64,000 bases of DNA from Solirubrobacterales bacterium (GTDB lineage Bacteria > Actinomycetota > Thermoleophilia > Solirubrobacterales > 70-9): the NCBI GenBank assembly GCA_016712175.1, contig JADJRQ010000001.1:186001-250000 (forward strand). Reading direction: 5' to 3'. Positions 53,175-61,947 of the stretch are shown piece by piece. Every line of letters begins with the position of its first letter. Within the stretch, counting starts at the first letter, position 1. A program made the position numbers and the translations under genes. Below the pieces are notes generated by a model. It was not told the DNA's origin and ran no database searches. It saw only the letters and a program-made list of their open reading frames with translations.

Positions 53175-55193
53175 TCAGGCGACGCCGGTACTCACCGCGC
53201 CAGCGGCTGCCGCACCGGCTGCCTCTTCTGTCTCGGGGTTGATTACTTCCCGGGTCGGCGAACGGAACCAGTTCAGCAGGCTGAAGATCACGGCAAAGAC
53301 GATCAGGTATCCCAGCAGGACCCCGAGTGCCTGGAGCGTGCCGTTGCCGTCGAAATACACGGTGTTCCGCAGCAGTATGTAAGCGTTCCGGGGCGGCAAG
53401 AAGGGGCCGATCTCGGCCCAGAAGCTGGGCAGGTACACGACTCCGTTTGAACCGCCCGAGGCCGGGTTTCCGAACTGGATGAAAATGATGATCGTCGCGA
53501 TGATGCCGAGCGGACCCAGAAGCCTTCGAAGGACTCCGGTAACCACCCCCACGACCACGATCACGAGGGTCATGATCAGCCACGCCAACCAGAAGGCATC
53601 TCCCGGCAGTCCCTTTAGAACCACCGTCGCAATCAGGTCGACGATCAGCGCCGCGGCGGCAGCGTAGGCGAGCAGGATCAAACCGTGATACCGGCCGGAC
53701 GCACTTCCGACATTCGCCAGGACGGAAGCCCCCAGATAACCGCCGATCAGCATGGGAAGCAGCAGGACCCCGATGACCAGCGCGGCCGGGTCATTCTCGG
53801 CCAACGGCGTCGGGGTATAGGCCTCGACCTTGACCGGTGTTCCCAGCCTCTTGGCCGCGCCCTCGAACTGGCTCGCAATATCAAGCGGCGCGATGTCGCT
53901 GATCGAAGGCACGACTATCAACTTGCTCGAACTATTTCCCGGGACCAGACCAGCCCAGACGTCCGTCTTGTCGATTGCCTCCTTCACGGCAGCCTCATCC
54001 GGATACTGGCTCACCGACAGCGAGTAGTCCTCACCTACGGCGCTGACCAGCGTCGACTGACCGACAACTCCGATCGGCATGTCGTTCGCTTCGGGACTGT
54101 GTGCCGCGCTCATGTAGTTGATCGCGAATAGACAGGTCAGCAGGCCGGCGATTGCGATCGGAACTCCCACGGTTATCAACCTGCCGGAGCTTGCCCCCGC
54201 CTCACCACTCGCGGATTCCTGACTTTGAACATCCGTACTCGCCTGCCCTTCTTGCCGCCGGTGCAGATACAGAACGACAGCGATCCCCACCAGTGCATAG
54301 ATACCAAGTACGGCTATCGGAGTCGTGATGCCGTGACCATCGAAATAGATCACGTTCCTGAAAAGCTCGACCGCGTTTTGCGGCGGCAGTACGGTGCCGA
54401 CGCTCTGCCAGAAGGCAGGGAGCAGCGATACGCCAGCTCCGCCCGCCGACGAGCCGCCGATCACGATGAACAGCAAGGCGACGATCAGACTCCCGAAACG
54501 CCCGCCAAGGCCCATGATCGCGGTGGCGGAGGCTGATACTGCGAAAGAAACCAGGGCGAAGCATAAGAACAGCGGCCAGAAATGTTCGTTCGAATAAGCC
54601 CCGATCAGCGGCCCGGCGATCAGGTCGATGACGAGGGCACTGACTACGGAGAACGCCGCCAGCACCGCAAGACGAGTCCGGCGCCCGACGGTCCCCGTCG
54701 ACTTGGCGAGCATCATCGCCATGAGATACCCGCCGATCAGTGTCGGCAGGAGGAGCAGGCCGGATACGCCGCCAACCCGGTCGTTGTCGGGCAAGGGAAC
54801 AGCCTTCTCGACCGTGAGCGGCTGCTTTTCCTTCTTTGCCACCGATTCGAAGGCCGCTGTGAGCTCGACTCCGGCGAAGAAGCTCTTCGCCTGCGCGAGG
54901 ATCAGTTTGTCGGTCGCGGAACCCGAAACGTAGGCGCCGTAGACATCTCCCCGCTCTACCGCGGCGTGGGCATCCGACTCACTTGCGTAGGTGGTCGTGT
55001 CGAGCGAGACCTTGTCTTCGACACCAGCGACAACCTGCGATGAACCGACCACACCGAAAGGCATGTTCACCGGCTCCAGCTTCTGGACGGCACTGACGAG
55101 ACAAAGCACCATCACCCCCATCAGGACCGCGATCACGGCCATCGAGACAACTATGGTTTTCGCGCTTGTTCGCCCTGAGTCGGACACTGTCAT
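53175..55193 (-). CDS. Membrane protein made of two tandem copies of a DUF3533/YhgE-like unit
   Basis: The protein has 672 residues. Residues about 15-320 and 335-650 are copies of the same unit: a membrane helix, an extracellular domain of about 130 residues starting NMPFGVVGSSQVVAGVEDKV / DMPIGVVGQSTLVSAVGEDY, then about five helices including LLLLPTLIGGYLMAMMLA / VLLLPMLIGGYLGASVLA, and a final LLPAFWQSVGTVLPPQNAVE / YLPSFWAEIGPFLPPRNAYI. Each unit resembles the ABC-2-like YhgE/Pip or DUF3533 proteins. No ATPase is next to it. Function unknown; a fused dimer is likely. The gene after it on the same transcript direction is the kinase relic. Confidence 0.7.
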   Translation of the reverse strand: MTVSDSGRTSAKTIVVSMAVIAVLMGVMVLCLVSAVQKLEPVNMPFGVVGSSQVVAGVEDKVSLDTTTYASESDAHAAVERGDVYGAYVSGSATDKLILAQAKSFFAGVELTAAFESVAKKEKQPLTVEKAVPLPDNDRVGGVSGLLLLPTLIGGYLMAMMLAKSTGTVGRRTRLAVLAAFSVVSALVIDLIAGPLIGAYSNEHFWPLFLCFALVSFAVSASATAIMGLGGRFGSLIVALLFIVIGGSSAGGAGVSLLPAFWQSVGTVLPPQNAVELFRNVIYFDGHGITTPIAVLGIYALVGIAVVLYLHRRQEGQASTDVQSQESASGEAGASSGRLITVGVPIAIAGLLTCLFAINYMSAAHSPEANDMPIGVVGQSTLVSAVGEDYSLSVSQYPDEAAVKEAIDKTDVWAGLVPGNSSSKLIVVPSISDIAPLDIASQFEGAAKRLGTPVKVEAYTPTPLAENDPAALVIGVLLLPMLIGGYLGASVLANVGSASGRYHGLILLAYAAAAALIVDLIATVVLKGLPGDAFWLAWLIMTLVIVVVGVVTGVLRRLLGPLGIIATIIIFIQFGNPASGGSNGVVYLPSFWAEIGPFLPPRNAYILLRNTVYFDGNGTLQALGVLLGYLIVFAVIFSLLNWFRSPTREVINPETEEAAGAAAAGAVSTGVA

Positions 55194-55255
55194 TCCTCCA
55201 CGATTAATGAGCGGCTGATCTCAACGACTCAGAACTTTAGCTTCCAGTCGGATTT

Positions 55256-55292
55256 CAACCGCGACGACAACTGAATGTTCCCGTCGCGGTTG
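55256..55292 (-). terminator. Hairpin after the DUF1254/DUF1214 gene
   Basis: Perfect 11-bp stem CAACCGCGACG / CGTCGCGGTTG with a 15-base loop, just downstream of the gene ending at 55305 on the minus strand. No T run follows. Confidence 0.5.
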
Positions 55293-55304
55293 GGGTCCCT
55301 GAGA

Positions 55305-56822
55305 TCAGTTTGCCTTGTTCAAGGCTGGCGGTGACCAGTCCCCGTTCAGCACCGGTTCCTTCGGCCAGTAGACGTGCATAACGACGACGAAGGCACCATC
55401 CGGAGCCGGTAGCCAATTCTGCTGATCCTTCTTTGAACTGGGCTTCTTGTTCTGGACGAAGACCGTGAACGACCCATCCGATTCGCGGCTGACTGGCGCC
55501 AGATGCGGTCCGATCGCATAACGATTGGCCGAGTTCTTGACCAGGTGGAGCTTCGAGTTGTACATGTCGATGCCCCAAGCCGCGTTCGCCGGCGGTTCCT
55601 GACCAGCCGGGAACTTGATCGTGTAGTTGTTGCGCTTGGCGTCGCCTCCGTGAATGTAATAGACGTCGTCCTGCGGGAGGACCGCTCCCAGGGCTGAGAA
55701 TGCCGCCGCGGCACGCAGGGTGTAATCAGTGCCGTAATCTCCCCAGCCCTTTTCTAGGTTCACGGTCCAGCCGTTGGCTTTGGTCGACCCCGGGATCTTC
55801 AGGCCGAGCTTCAGGACCTGTGCGTTGCCCTTCTTGACACCGCGGGTGACCTTGCGCTGGGTGTCACCACCCAGGCTGTTCCAGTCGAATTCCTTGCCGG
55901 GGACAACGCCGATCCGGGCGAGCTGCTCCATTACCGGAGCGTCGGCCGAGGCCGGCGGGTTGGTGTCCATGAGCTCGGCCAGCTTGCTGAAGAATTCCTG
56001 CGCCGGCATCTTCTGTATCTGGCTTTGCGGAGTTGAGGACGTGTCCACGTTCTTGTTGACCGGTACGTTGCTCGGCGGGGTGTATGAGTCGCCCCAGGAG
56101 CTCAGCGGTGTGAGCTTGTAGCCCGCCTGGACTTTGTTCACAGCCTCGACTGATTTCGGTCCGTCGTACTGATTCGAGCCTTCGATCCACACGATGTTGG
56201 TCGGTGACTTGATCAGCTTCACATCTTCGGGGGTCTCACCTTCCCAATCGGGACCGGCGACCAGGTAATCCTGCGGGCCGGTTCCGGTGGTCCGTGCTCC
56301 AGGCGCTTCGAGGACGTTCGACCAGCCCGACAGAATCGTCATCTGGTTGTAGATGCCGCCGGTGTCGGGCATCGTGAAGACCAGCGGCTCCTTGCCGAGA
56401 TCAAGCCAGGCGCTGGAGAACAGCATGTCGACCGGCACACCCGGAATCGCGGTGAAGGCTGGCGTCAGTGGCTTGGAGGGCGTGTTGAACTGGTTGATCG
56501 GCGCCGCATGAGCCTCGGCCTTCGGAACCTTCGTCACCTGATCCAACGTACTTTTCATGGCGACCAGGGGAAAGCCGAAGGTATATCCGGCCTGAGCGAT
56601 TTGCTCTGCCTCTTTCGGAGTCGGAGTTCCGGTCGAGGTCGGAAGGGTAAGTCCACCGATCGACTGCGAGTTGCTATCGGAGATCTCGCTCTTTACCTTC
56701 GATTCGACTTTGTCGGTGTCGCTGTTTCCACAACCCGAAAATGCGAGTGCGGCAACCAGCGCTGCCACAGCGAAGAATCCGCCAGAGAGCATCGAAGAAG
56801 TGTTTGAACGTTCAAAAGACAA
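55305..56822 (-). CDS. DUF1254/DUF1214 lipoprotein
   Basis: The protein has 505 residues. A lipoprotein signal (ALVAALAFSGC) is followed by a DUF1254-type domain (AGYTFGFPLVAMKSTLDQVT, NQFNTPSKPLTPAFTAIPGV, then DLGKEPLVFTMPDTGGIYNQ) and a DUF1214-type domain (GDYGTDYTLRAAAAFSALGA, LPQDDVYYIHGGDAKR, then YAIGPHLAPVSRESDGSFTV and NWLPAPDGAFVVVMHVYWPK). These paired domains are widespread and uncharacterised; a role in envelope or lipid handling is often guessed but unproven. The start is the ATG at 56822. Confidence 0.85.
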   Translation of the reverse strand: MSFERSNTSSMLSGGFFAVAALVAALAFSGCGNSDTDKVESKVKSEISDSNSQSIGGLTLPTSTGTPTPKEAEQIAQAGYTFGFPLVAMKSTLDQVTKVPKAEAHAAPINQFNTPSKPLTPAFTAIPGVPVDMLFSSAWLDLGKEPLVFTMPDTGGIYNQMTILSGWSNVLEAPGARTTGTGPQDYLVAGPDWEGETPEDVKLIKSPTNIVWIEGSNQYDGPKSVEAVNKVQAGYKLTPLSSWGDSYTPPSNVPVNKNVDTSSTPQSQIQKMPAQEFFSKLAELMDTNPPASADAPVMEQLARIGVVPGKEFDWNSLGGDTQRKVTRGVKKGNAQVLKLGLKIPGSTKANGWTVNLEKGWGDYGTDYTLRAAAAFSALGAVLPQDDVYYIHGGDAKRNNYTIKFPAGQEPPANAAWGIDMYNSKLHLVKNSANRYAIGPHLAPVSRESDGSFTVFVQNKKPSSKKDQQNWLPAPDGAFVVVMHVYWPKEPVLNGDWSPPALNKAN

Positions 56823-57043
56823 GTGAGATTCCTTCTTTGGAGGACGAGATGTGGGCGCGGCTTACGCCGAACCACGAACGGGTCCAACGTACGTCAAGCC
56901 AACTAACCGGCCATCACCTTATTGGGGTGAACTTGCCGACTACTTCTTTTTCTTGGCCTTCTTCTTCACAAGCTTGGTGGCCGGATTTCCGACATCACCC
57001 AAATAAGATGAAAGCCGGGTGGGGCCGGATCACCGGCTTCATG
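56823..57043. other. Intergenic region with a lysine-rich gene relic
   Basis: On the minus strand at about 56941-57000 the sequence LGDVGNPATKLVKKKAKKKK ends in TAG, like the tail of a basic exported protein, but no coding sequence precedes it. It looks like a fragment of a lost gene. The rest is featureless, apart from the terminator of the MalT-like gene. Confidence 0.35.
57012..57039 (-). terminator. Intrinsic terminator of the MalT-like gene
   Basis: AAGCCGG / CCGGCTT stem followed on the minus strand by TCATCTTATTT, five bases after the stop codon. Confidence 0.65.
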
Positions 57044-59332
57044 CTATTCGGGCGACTTTTCGTGCCGGGACGCCGGTGAATCTATTAGTCCGTTGCTGAT
57101 CGCGATCCTCACCGCCTCGGTACGCGATCTCGCTCCCAGCTTCCGATAGGTCGCAGCCGCCTGGGATTTGACGGTGTTGCGGGACAGGTGAAGCAGTTCG
57201 CCGATTTCCTGAAACGAGTAATGGGTCGGCAGGTACTGGAGCGTGCGGAGTTCGGAGGCGGTGAGCATGGAATCGTCATTGGATGTGTCGATCCCGGCAG
57301 TGCGCTCGAACTCTGCCCCGATCTCAGCCAGCCAGTTTCCGATCACTGGCGAGTCCGCAAAGTTGGTAGCTAGAGATTCGGCGTGCAGGAACGCGCGCCT
57401 GGCCTTATCCAGGTCTCCTGTCGCGAGATAAGTCCTGGCAAGAGTGATCGAAGTCTCGGCATCCAGCCAAGTGGGATATTCCACCATGCTGTCGATCAGT
57501 TCGCCGGCCCTCGAAGCGCTGTGCCGGGCCTTGTCCTTTTCCCCGCTGCCGGCCCGCGACAGGGCCTCGACCGCGAATGCGAAAGACACCGGCGCGAGTC
57601 CCCCAAGGCTGCACCTGTCCGCCTGTTCAATGGCCTGAGATATCAGCCTCGATGATTCGTGGGGGGAGCCACCCTCGAAGGATATGAGAGCCAAATGAGT
57701 CAGGGCCATCACTTGAATCAGAGGCGCGACGGATGCACCGCGACTGGCAGACTCGCGCAGTCTGGTCTTGGCGCCCTCAAGATCACCTTCAAGAAAGGCA
57801 GATGCGCCGGCATAGAGAAAACAGGGGGCCTGCCAGGGACTTTGCTGGTCGAGCAATCCAGAAGCGCGTCTGGAGTCGGCACCCATTTGTTTTAGTCCGG
57901 AAGCTCCCCTCGTCGCTTCCAGAAGCAACACATCACCCTCGACGCTGATTGCCGCATTGTCGCCCATATCGACCCGCTCACGAAGGAACCGGGTATTCCA
58001 CTTGATAACCTGCCCGTCTCCCCGGGTTATCGCTACATGAGCCTCGGTAAGCATCAAGTGAGGCGACCGCCCGGCGCCCATGTCGTCCAACCTCTCCACC
58101 AGGTCTGCGAGTGTTGCCGATCTGCCGCGACTCATCATTTCCGGCACAGAGCGCCAGATCATCTCACCGGCGAAGGCCGAATCCCCTGAATTCACAGCAT
58201 GCTCGACGCCGCCGGCCACGTTCCCCTGGGACTCGAACCACTCGCTGGCCCGTCGGTGGAGAACCGACTCGGCGTCCGGATCCCGCCGGTGAAGTTCGGC
58301 ACGCAGCATGTCCGAAAACAGGTGGTGGAATCTGAATTGCCGGCCGGCCCGGTCCAGGGGCGTCAAGAGCATGTTCTTCCGCGACAGTTCAACCAGCTTT
58401 CCGGCTGATCCGCTCCGCTCGAGGACGTAGTCGAGCTTCGGACCGGAAAGCTGATTCAGGATCGAGCTCCTGACCAGGAAGTCAACATCTTCTTCTTCAA
58501 GTGAACCAAGGAACTCCTGGCTGAAGTATTCGACCATGATGCGGTCATCGCCGGAGAAACGTTCGATGGCCGAAGCCGGGTCGTCACTCTCGGCGAGCAC
58601 ACTTCCTGCCAGATAGAGGGCCGCCGGCCAGCCTTCGGCACGGGAGAAGATCAAGTCGAACTGAGCCTCGGTTGGATCGAGATCCGTACCGTCGAGCAGA
58701 ATCCAGCTTTCCCTGCGGGTCATCGCCAGATCGCCAGCCCCGATCTCGATGAGGCCCCGGCTGGCCCGAATCCTGGCCAGACCCAATTGAGGGTGGGATC
58801 GGGAACCGATTGCCACCTGTGAGCCCGGAGGCAAACTGGAAATGATCGCCTCGAGCACTTCCAGACAGGCCGGTTCGTCAACCAGGTACAGGTCATCGAT
58901 CACCAGGACGAACCGGGGCTCGATCGCAGCCACGGCACCCTGGAGTAGGGCCAGCACCGCCGAGCGATCCGAGGTGGGGGCACTCAGCGACAGGAGGATC
59001 CCGGGATCGATCGGCGTCACGTGGCCGAGCGCCTCGACAACCGCCTCAATGAACACGGCCGGATCTCGATGCCATCGCCTGCAGGTGAGCCAGACGAAGG
59101 GCCGCGAGTCGGCGCGATCCCATGCGGCGAGGGTGGTGGTCTTGGAGTAGCCGGCCGGAGCCTCCAGAAGCACCACCGGCAGATCAACCGAGGTGAGCAG
59201 CCGATCCGTCAACCGGGGCCGTGGAACAAGCCCGCCGCCCACCACCGATTCAACGATGGCCGGTCTGCTGTTGAGCGTTCGATCCGCCGCCCGTGACGAT
59301 TCTGGCTCTAAGTCAGATGGTGTCTCCACCAC
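57044..59332 (-). CDS. MalT-like LuxR-family transcriptional regulator
   Basis: The protein has 762 residues. An N-terminal P-loop of the STAND ATPase type (LLEAPAGYSKTTTLAAWDRA, about residues 56-75) is followed by FVLVIDDLYLVDEPACLEVL (Walker B) and VAIGSRSHPQLGLAR, then a WGWPAALYLAGSVL-like segment and a long helical TPR-like region (residues 380-690). The C-terminus is a LuxR HTH: LTASELRTLQYLPTHYSFQE, then GELLHLSRNTVKSQAAATYR. Such MalT-type proteins are activated by a small inducer plus ATP. The Walker A lysine is present (YSKTT). The target is not evident; the downstream DUF1254/DUF1214 gene and the upstream CFA gene are candidates. Confidence 0.88.
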   Translation of the reverse strand: MVETPSDLEPESSRAADRTLNSRPAIVESVVGGGLVPRPRLTDRLLTSVDLPVVLLEAPAGYSKTTTLAAWDRADSRPFVWLTCRRWHRDPAVFIEAVVEALGHVTPIDPGILLSLSAPTSDRSAVLALLQGAVAAIEPRFVLVIDDLYLVDEPACLEVLEAIISSLPPGSQVAIGSRSHPQLGLARIRASRGLIEIGAGDLAMTRRESWILLDGTDLDPTEAQFDLIFSRAEGWPAALYLAGSVLAESDDPASAIERFSGDDRIMVEYFSQEFLGSLEEEDVDFLVRSSILNQLSGPKLDYVLERSGSAGKLVELSRKNMLLTPLDRAGRQFRFHHLFSDMLRAELHRRDPDAESVLHRRASEWFESQGNVAGGVEHAVNSGDSAFAGEMIWRSVPEMMSRGRSATLADLVERLDDMGAGRSPHLMLTEAHVAITRGDGQVIKWNTRFLRERVDMGDNAAISVEGDVLLLEATRGASGLKQMGADSRRASGLLDQQSPWQAPCFLYAGASAFLEGDLEGAKTRLRESASRGASVAPLIQVMALTHLALISFEGGSPHESSRLISQAIEQADRCSLGGLAPVSFAFAVEALSRAGSGEKDKARHSASRAGELIDSMVEYPTWLDAETSITLARTYLATGDLDKARRAFLHAESLATNFADSPVIGNWLAEIGAEFERTAGIDTSNDDSMLTASELRTLQYLPTHYSFQEIGELLHLSRNTVKSQAAATYRKLGARSRTEAVRIAISNGLIDSPASRHEKSPE

Positions 59333-59371
59333 CAGAAAGTTACAGGAGCTAAGTCACTGCGTTCTTCCCAA

Positions 59372-60631
59372 TTACGTTGGCTCGATCGAGGGGTAGTCCC
59401 AGCGGTTTGCCAGGCATCGCCGAGAGCGTCTGAAATATCGAAATGTCCCCCGCTCGAACGCGTCTGCGGAGCCAGCCATATAAAGCCGCCATATCCGCTC
59501 ACGCTCGACCCCCGCCGCTGCGATGGCGGCATCACGGTTGGCAGCGAGGTTTTCGACCCATTGCCGCAACGTCAGAACGTAGTGCTCACGCATTGACTCG
59601 ACGTCGCGCAGTTCCATTCCGGCGTTTTTCAAAGTCGTGGCGAGGGCATCGATCGGATGGAGCTCACCGTCCGGAAACACGTATCGCGCGATGAACGACT
59701 TCGACTCCCCGGGCTCCGAGTGAAGGCGGGTGATGCCGTGGTTCAGGAAGAGCCCACCGGGGCGGAGGAGAGACCGGACCTTGTCCACGTACCGACCCAG
59801 CATGTCGCGACCGACATGCTCGTACATTCCGATGCTGGAGATCTTGTCGTAGGGCCCATCGTCGATGCTGCGATAGTCGGTGAGGCGGATCTCGCAGCGA
59901 TCGGAAAGGCCGGCTTCGCGGATTCGCGCCCGGCCCAGAGCGGCCTGTTCTTCCGACAGGGTCACCCCCACCGCTCTGACTCCGTAGTTCCCGGCCGCAT
60001 GAAGGATCATCGAGCCCCAGCCGCATCCGATATCGAGGAGCCGATCGCCCGGTTCGAGCGCGAGCTTGCGGCAGATGCGATCCAGCTTGCGCTCCTGGGC
60101 ATCCTCCAGCGTATCGCCGGGCGAGGAGAAGTAGGCGCAGGAATAGACCATGCTCGGACCGAGAACGAGCCGGTAGAAGTCGTTGGAGACGTCGTAGTGG
60201 TGAGAGATCGCATTGCTGTCACGGCCGAGCGAATGGGTCCGTCCCTGAAGATGCGCCTCACTCTCCGGAATCGACTGCCGGAAGGACCCGCTCAGGATGC
60301 CCAGCCTCCTGGCATGGGCCAGGGCTGCAAGACGCCCTCTCCAGCCCACCTTCAGGCCGGCGAACTGCTCCCGCAGGGCAAAGATCTCATTGATGTCCCC
60401 GTCGATTTCGATCTCACCGGACACCCACGCCCGGCCAAGACCAAGCTGGTTCGGCTCCCGCAGCAGGCGAGCCGCGGCATCCGGGCTGTTGACGAGGACG
60501 GTAAGCGACACCGGGGACTCCGGCGAAAGCTCGCTGCCGTCCCAGAATCGAATCGCGAAAGGCAGCTCGTGAACGCCGGCCTTCTCGAGGACATCGGTTA
60601 CGGCATCGGCTGCACTGGTCTCGGAACTCAT
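59372..60631 (-). CDS. cfa: Cyclopropane-fatty-acyl-phospholipid synthase family methyltransferase
   Basis: The protein has 419 residues from ATG 60631, four bases after GGAGG. The N-terminal third is the family lipid-binding part (FWDGSELSPESPVSLTVLVN, LGLGRAWVSGEIEIDGD). Then come SHHYDVSNDFYRLVLGPSMV-YSCAYF, the SAM motif LLDIGCGWGSMILHAA, ISSIGMYEHVG and LFLNHGITRLHSE, and YVFPDGELHPIDAL. It adds a methylene or methyl group from SAM to a membrane fatty acid double bond. Ends in NRWDYPSIEPT. It is the first gene of its strand run after a divergent or intergenic region at 60632-60771 and is 40 bases from the MalT-like gene. Confidence 0.9.
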   Translation of the reverse strand: MSSETSAADAVTDVLEKAGVHELPFAIRFWDGSELSPESPVSLTVLVNSPDAAARLLREPNQLGLGRAWVSGEIEIDGDINEIFALREQFAGLKVGWRGRLAALAHARRLGILSGSFRQSIPESEAHLQGRTHSLGRDSNAISHHYDVSNDFYRLVLGPSMVYSCAYFSSPGDTLEDAQERKLDRICRKLALEPGDRLLDIGCGWGSMILHAAGNYGVRAVGVTLSEEQAALGRARIREAGLSDRCEIRLTDYRSIDDGPYDKISSIGMYEHVGRDMLGRYVDKVRSLLRPGGLFLNHGITRLHSEPGESKSFIARYVFPDGELHPIDALATTLKNAGMELRDVESMREHYVLTLRQWVENLAANRDAAIAAAGVERERIWRLYMAGSADAFERGTFRYFRRSRRCLANRWDYPSIEPT

Positions 60632-60771
60632 GCTACCTCCGGTGGGTTGGTCTACCGAACAAGGCAAACGTTAATTCGGCCGCCGACAAAGTCAATCACC
60701 CGATTCAGGTGATCTTCTCCAGCCTTTGGAGGTCAAAGCTGATGTGTCCGGATGGAGGGCCCGCCGGGGAG
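60632..60771. promoter_or_regulatory. Upstream region of the cfa-type gene
   Basis: 140 bases between the stop of the membrane protein and the cfa start, both on the minus strand. It contains the GGAGG ribosome-binding site; no promoter or terminator is clear. Confidence 0.25.
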
Positions 60772-61442
60772 CTAGTGGAAGATATTTACGGCCCGGGCGA
60801 TCACCAGGCCGAGTACCACGAGAGAGATGAGTGACTGCACCGTCATCGCTGACTTCGCGGACGGGGTCAGTGGCATGGCGTCGGTCGGGCTGAAGGCGCG
60901 TTTGTATAGCCGAGGTACAGGTAGTCGACGTATGCTGGATTCCAGCCGTCGCCGACAATCTCAGAATTGAGCTCTTGAGGAAAAACGAAGTCGCGGCTGC
61001 TGTCCGGATGCAGTGCGCGGGTCACGGACCCACCACCACCAAGAGACCAGTAGGCCAGCGAGAAAGCGATGATGTTCGCGAGCCAGACGACGGTGCCCAC
61101 TGAAAGTAAAGTGCCGACAGACTGCGTTACGGGGCCGGCGTTGATCAGTTGGTCAACGAGCAAGACTGTCCAAAGCAGAGTGTCCGCAACGAGTAGTCCA
61201 ACCAGGCAAAGCGTGCCCCACTTGAGAAAGGTCGAACGCTTCGAGATCCTGCCCGGGTCAACCACGATCAGTAGTACAAGCAGCAGGCCCTCAGCAAGGG
61301 GCAACGTCCAGTCAGGCCACGGCCGGTCAAAGCTGTTGGGCAACGCGATCGTCATGGCCATCATGACCAGCACCGCTGCCGCCATGGGCCAACGACGCTC
61401 ACCAAAATCTTTTGCGTCAGGCTCCACGTAGGCGTGATTCAC
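60772..61442 (-). CDS. Small polytopic membrane protein, frameshifted near its C-terminus
   Basis: The corrected protein has about 223 residues with five or six helices. The frame from ATG 61442 ends with an out-of-frame tail after YVDYLYLGYTN. The next frame reads AFSPTDAMPLTPSAKSAMTV, then SLISLVVLGLVIARAVNIFH to TAG at 60774-60772, which is a sensible membrane end. One missing base at GCGCG 60896-60900 explains it. The sequence WNPAYVDYLYLGYTN-x-AFSPTDAM is reminiscent of DUF1345-like or small-channel membrane proteins. Function unknown. Confidence 0.65.
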
Positions 61443-61914
61443 CGCTTCGGGCGGCTCTCCAACTATCGAGAATACAAGTCGGCCGTGTCCAGTAAGCAGA
61501 TCTCATAGCCTGGCTCGAAGGTGAGTGAGAAGCCACTCCACGTCAACTTGATTGCGAGCCAGTTAAGACCAGTTGTGCTCCCACGATTGTTTTAAGAAGA
61601 GCCGCACGAGCGGCCGCCCCAAGTCTCCCTCAATCAGGGACCCAGACCGAATATCCGGGACGCTGTACAGCACATTCGGGGGGGTTGCATAAGCGGTTCA
61701 GCTACTGAACCGACTGGCCTGGCCGTCACCGGGCGTTCGACCGCCACATTGCTGTCGATCGTCCACCTGATGCCACCGAGCATCGTCCGGTCGGTGACGC
61801 TGTTTCGCCCGGAGCGCCGAGGCGAGTCCAGCACGGCCGGTCGAGGGCTAACGGTTGATGTAGGGTCGGCGAGAATTCTGCTCGCGTCGCCGGAACCCAG
61901 ACGGAGGTCCCAAA
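61443..61914. other. Gene-free stretch upstream of the second sulfatase
   Basis: About 470 bases of normal-GC sequence with no convincing coding frame. TTGATG...TAGGGT (about 61855-61866) and other promoter-like words occur, but nothing is decisive. GGAGGT at 61903-61908 is a strong ribosome-binding site for the next gene. Confidence 0.3.
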
Positions 61915-61947
61915 ATCACAAACTCACCCGATCGCCATGCCCGCACG

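Noticed and set aside
53050..53382. Plus-strand 110-codon frame at the end of the duplicated membrane protein
   Set aside because: Mostly antisense of the membrane protein's C-terminus; no recognisable content.
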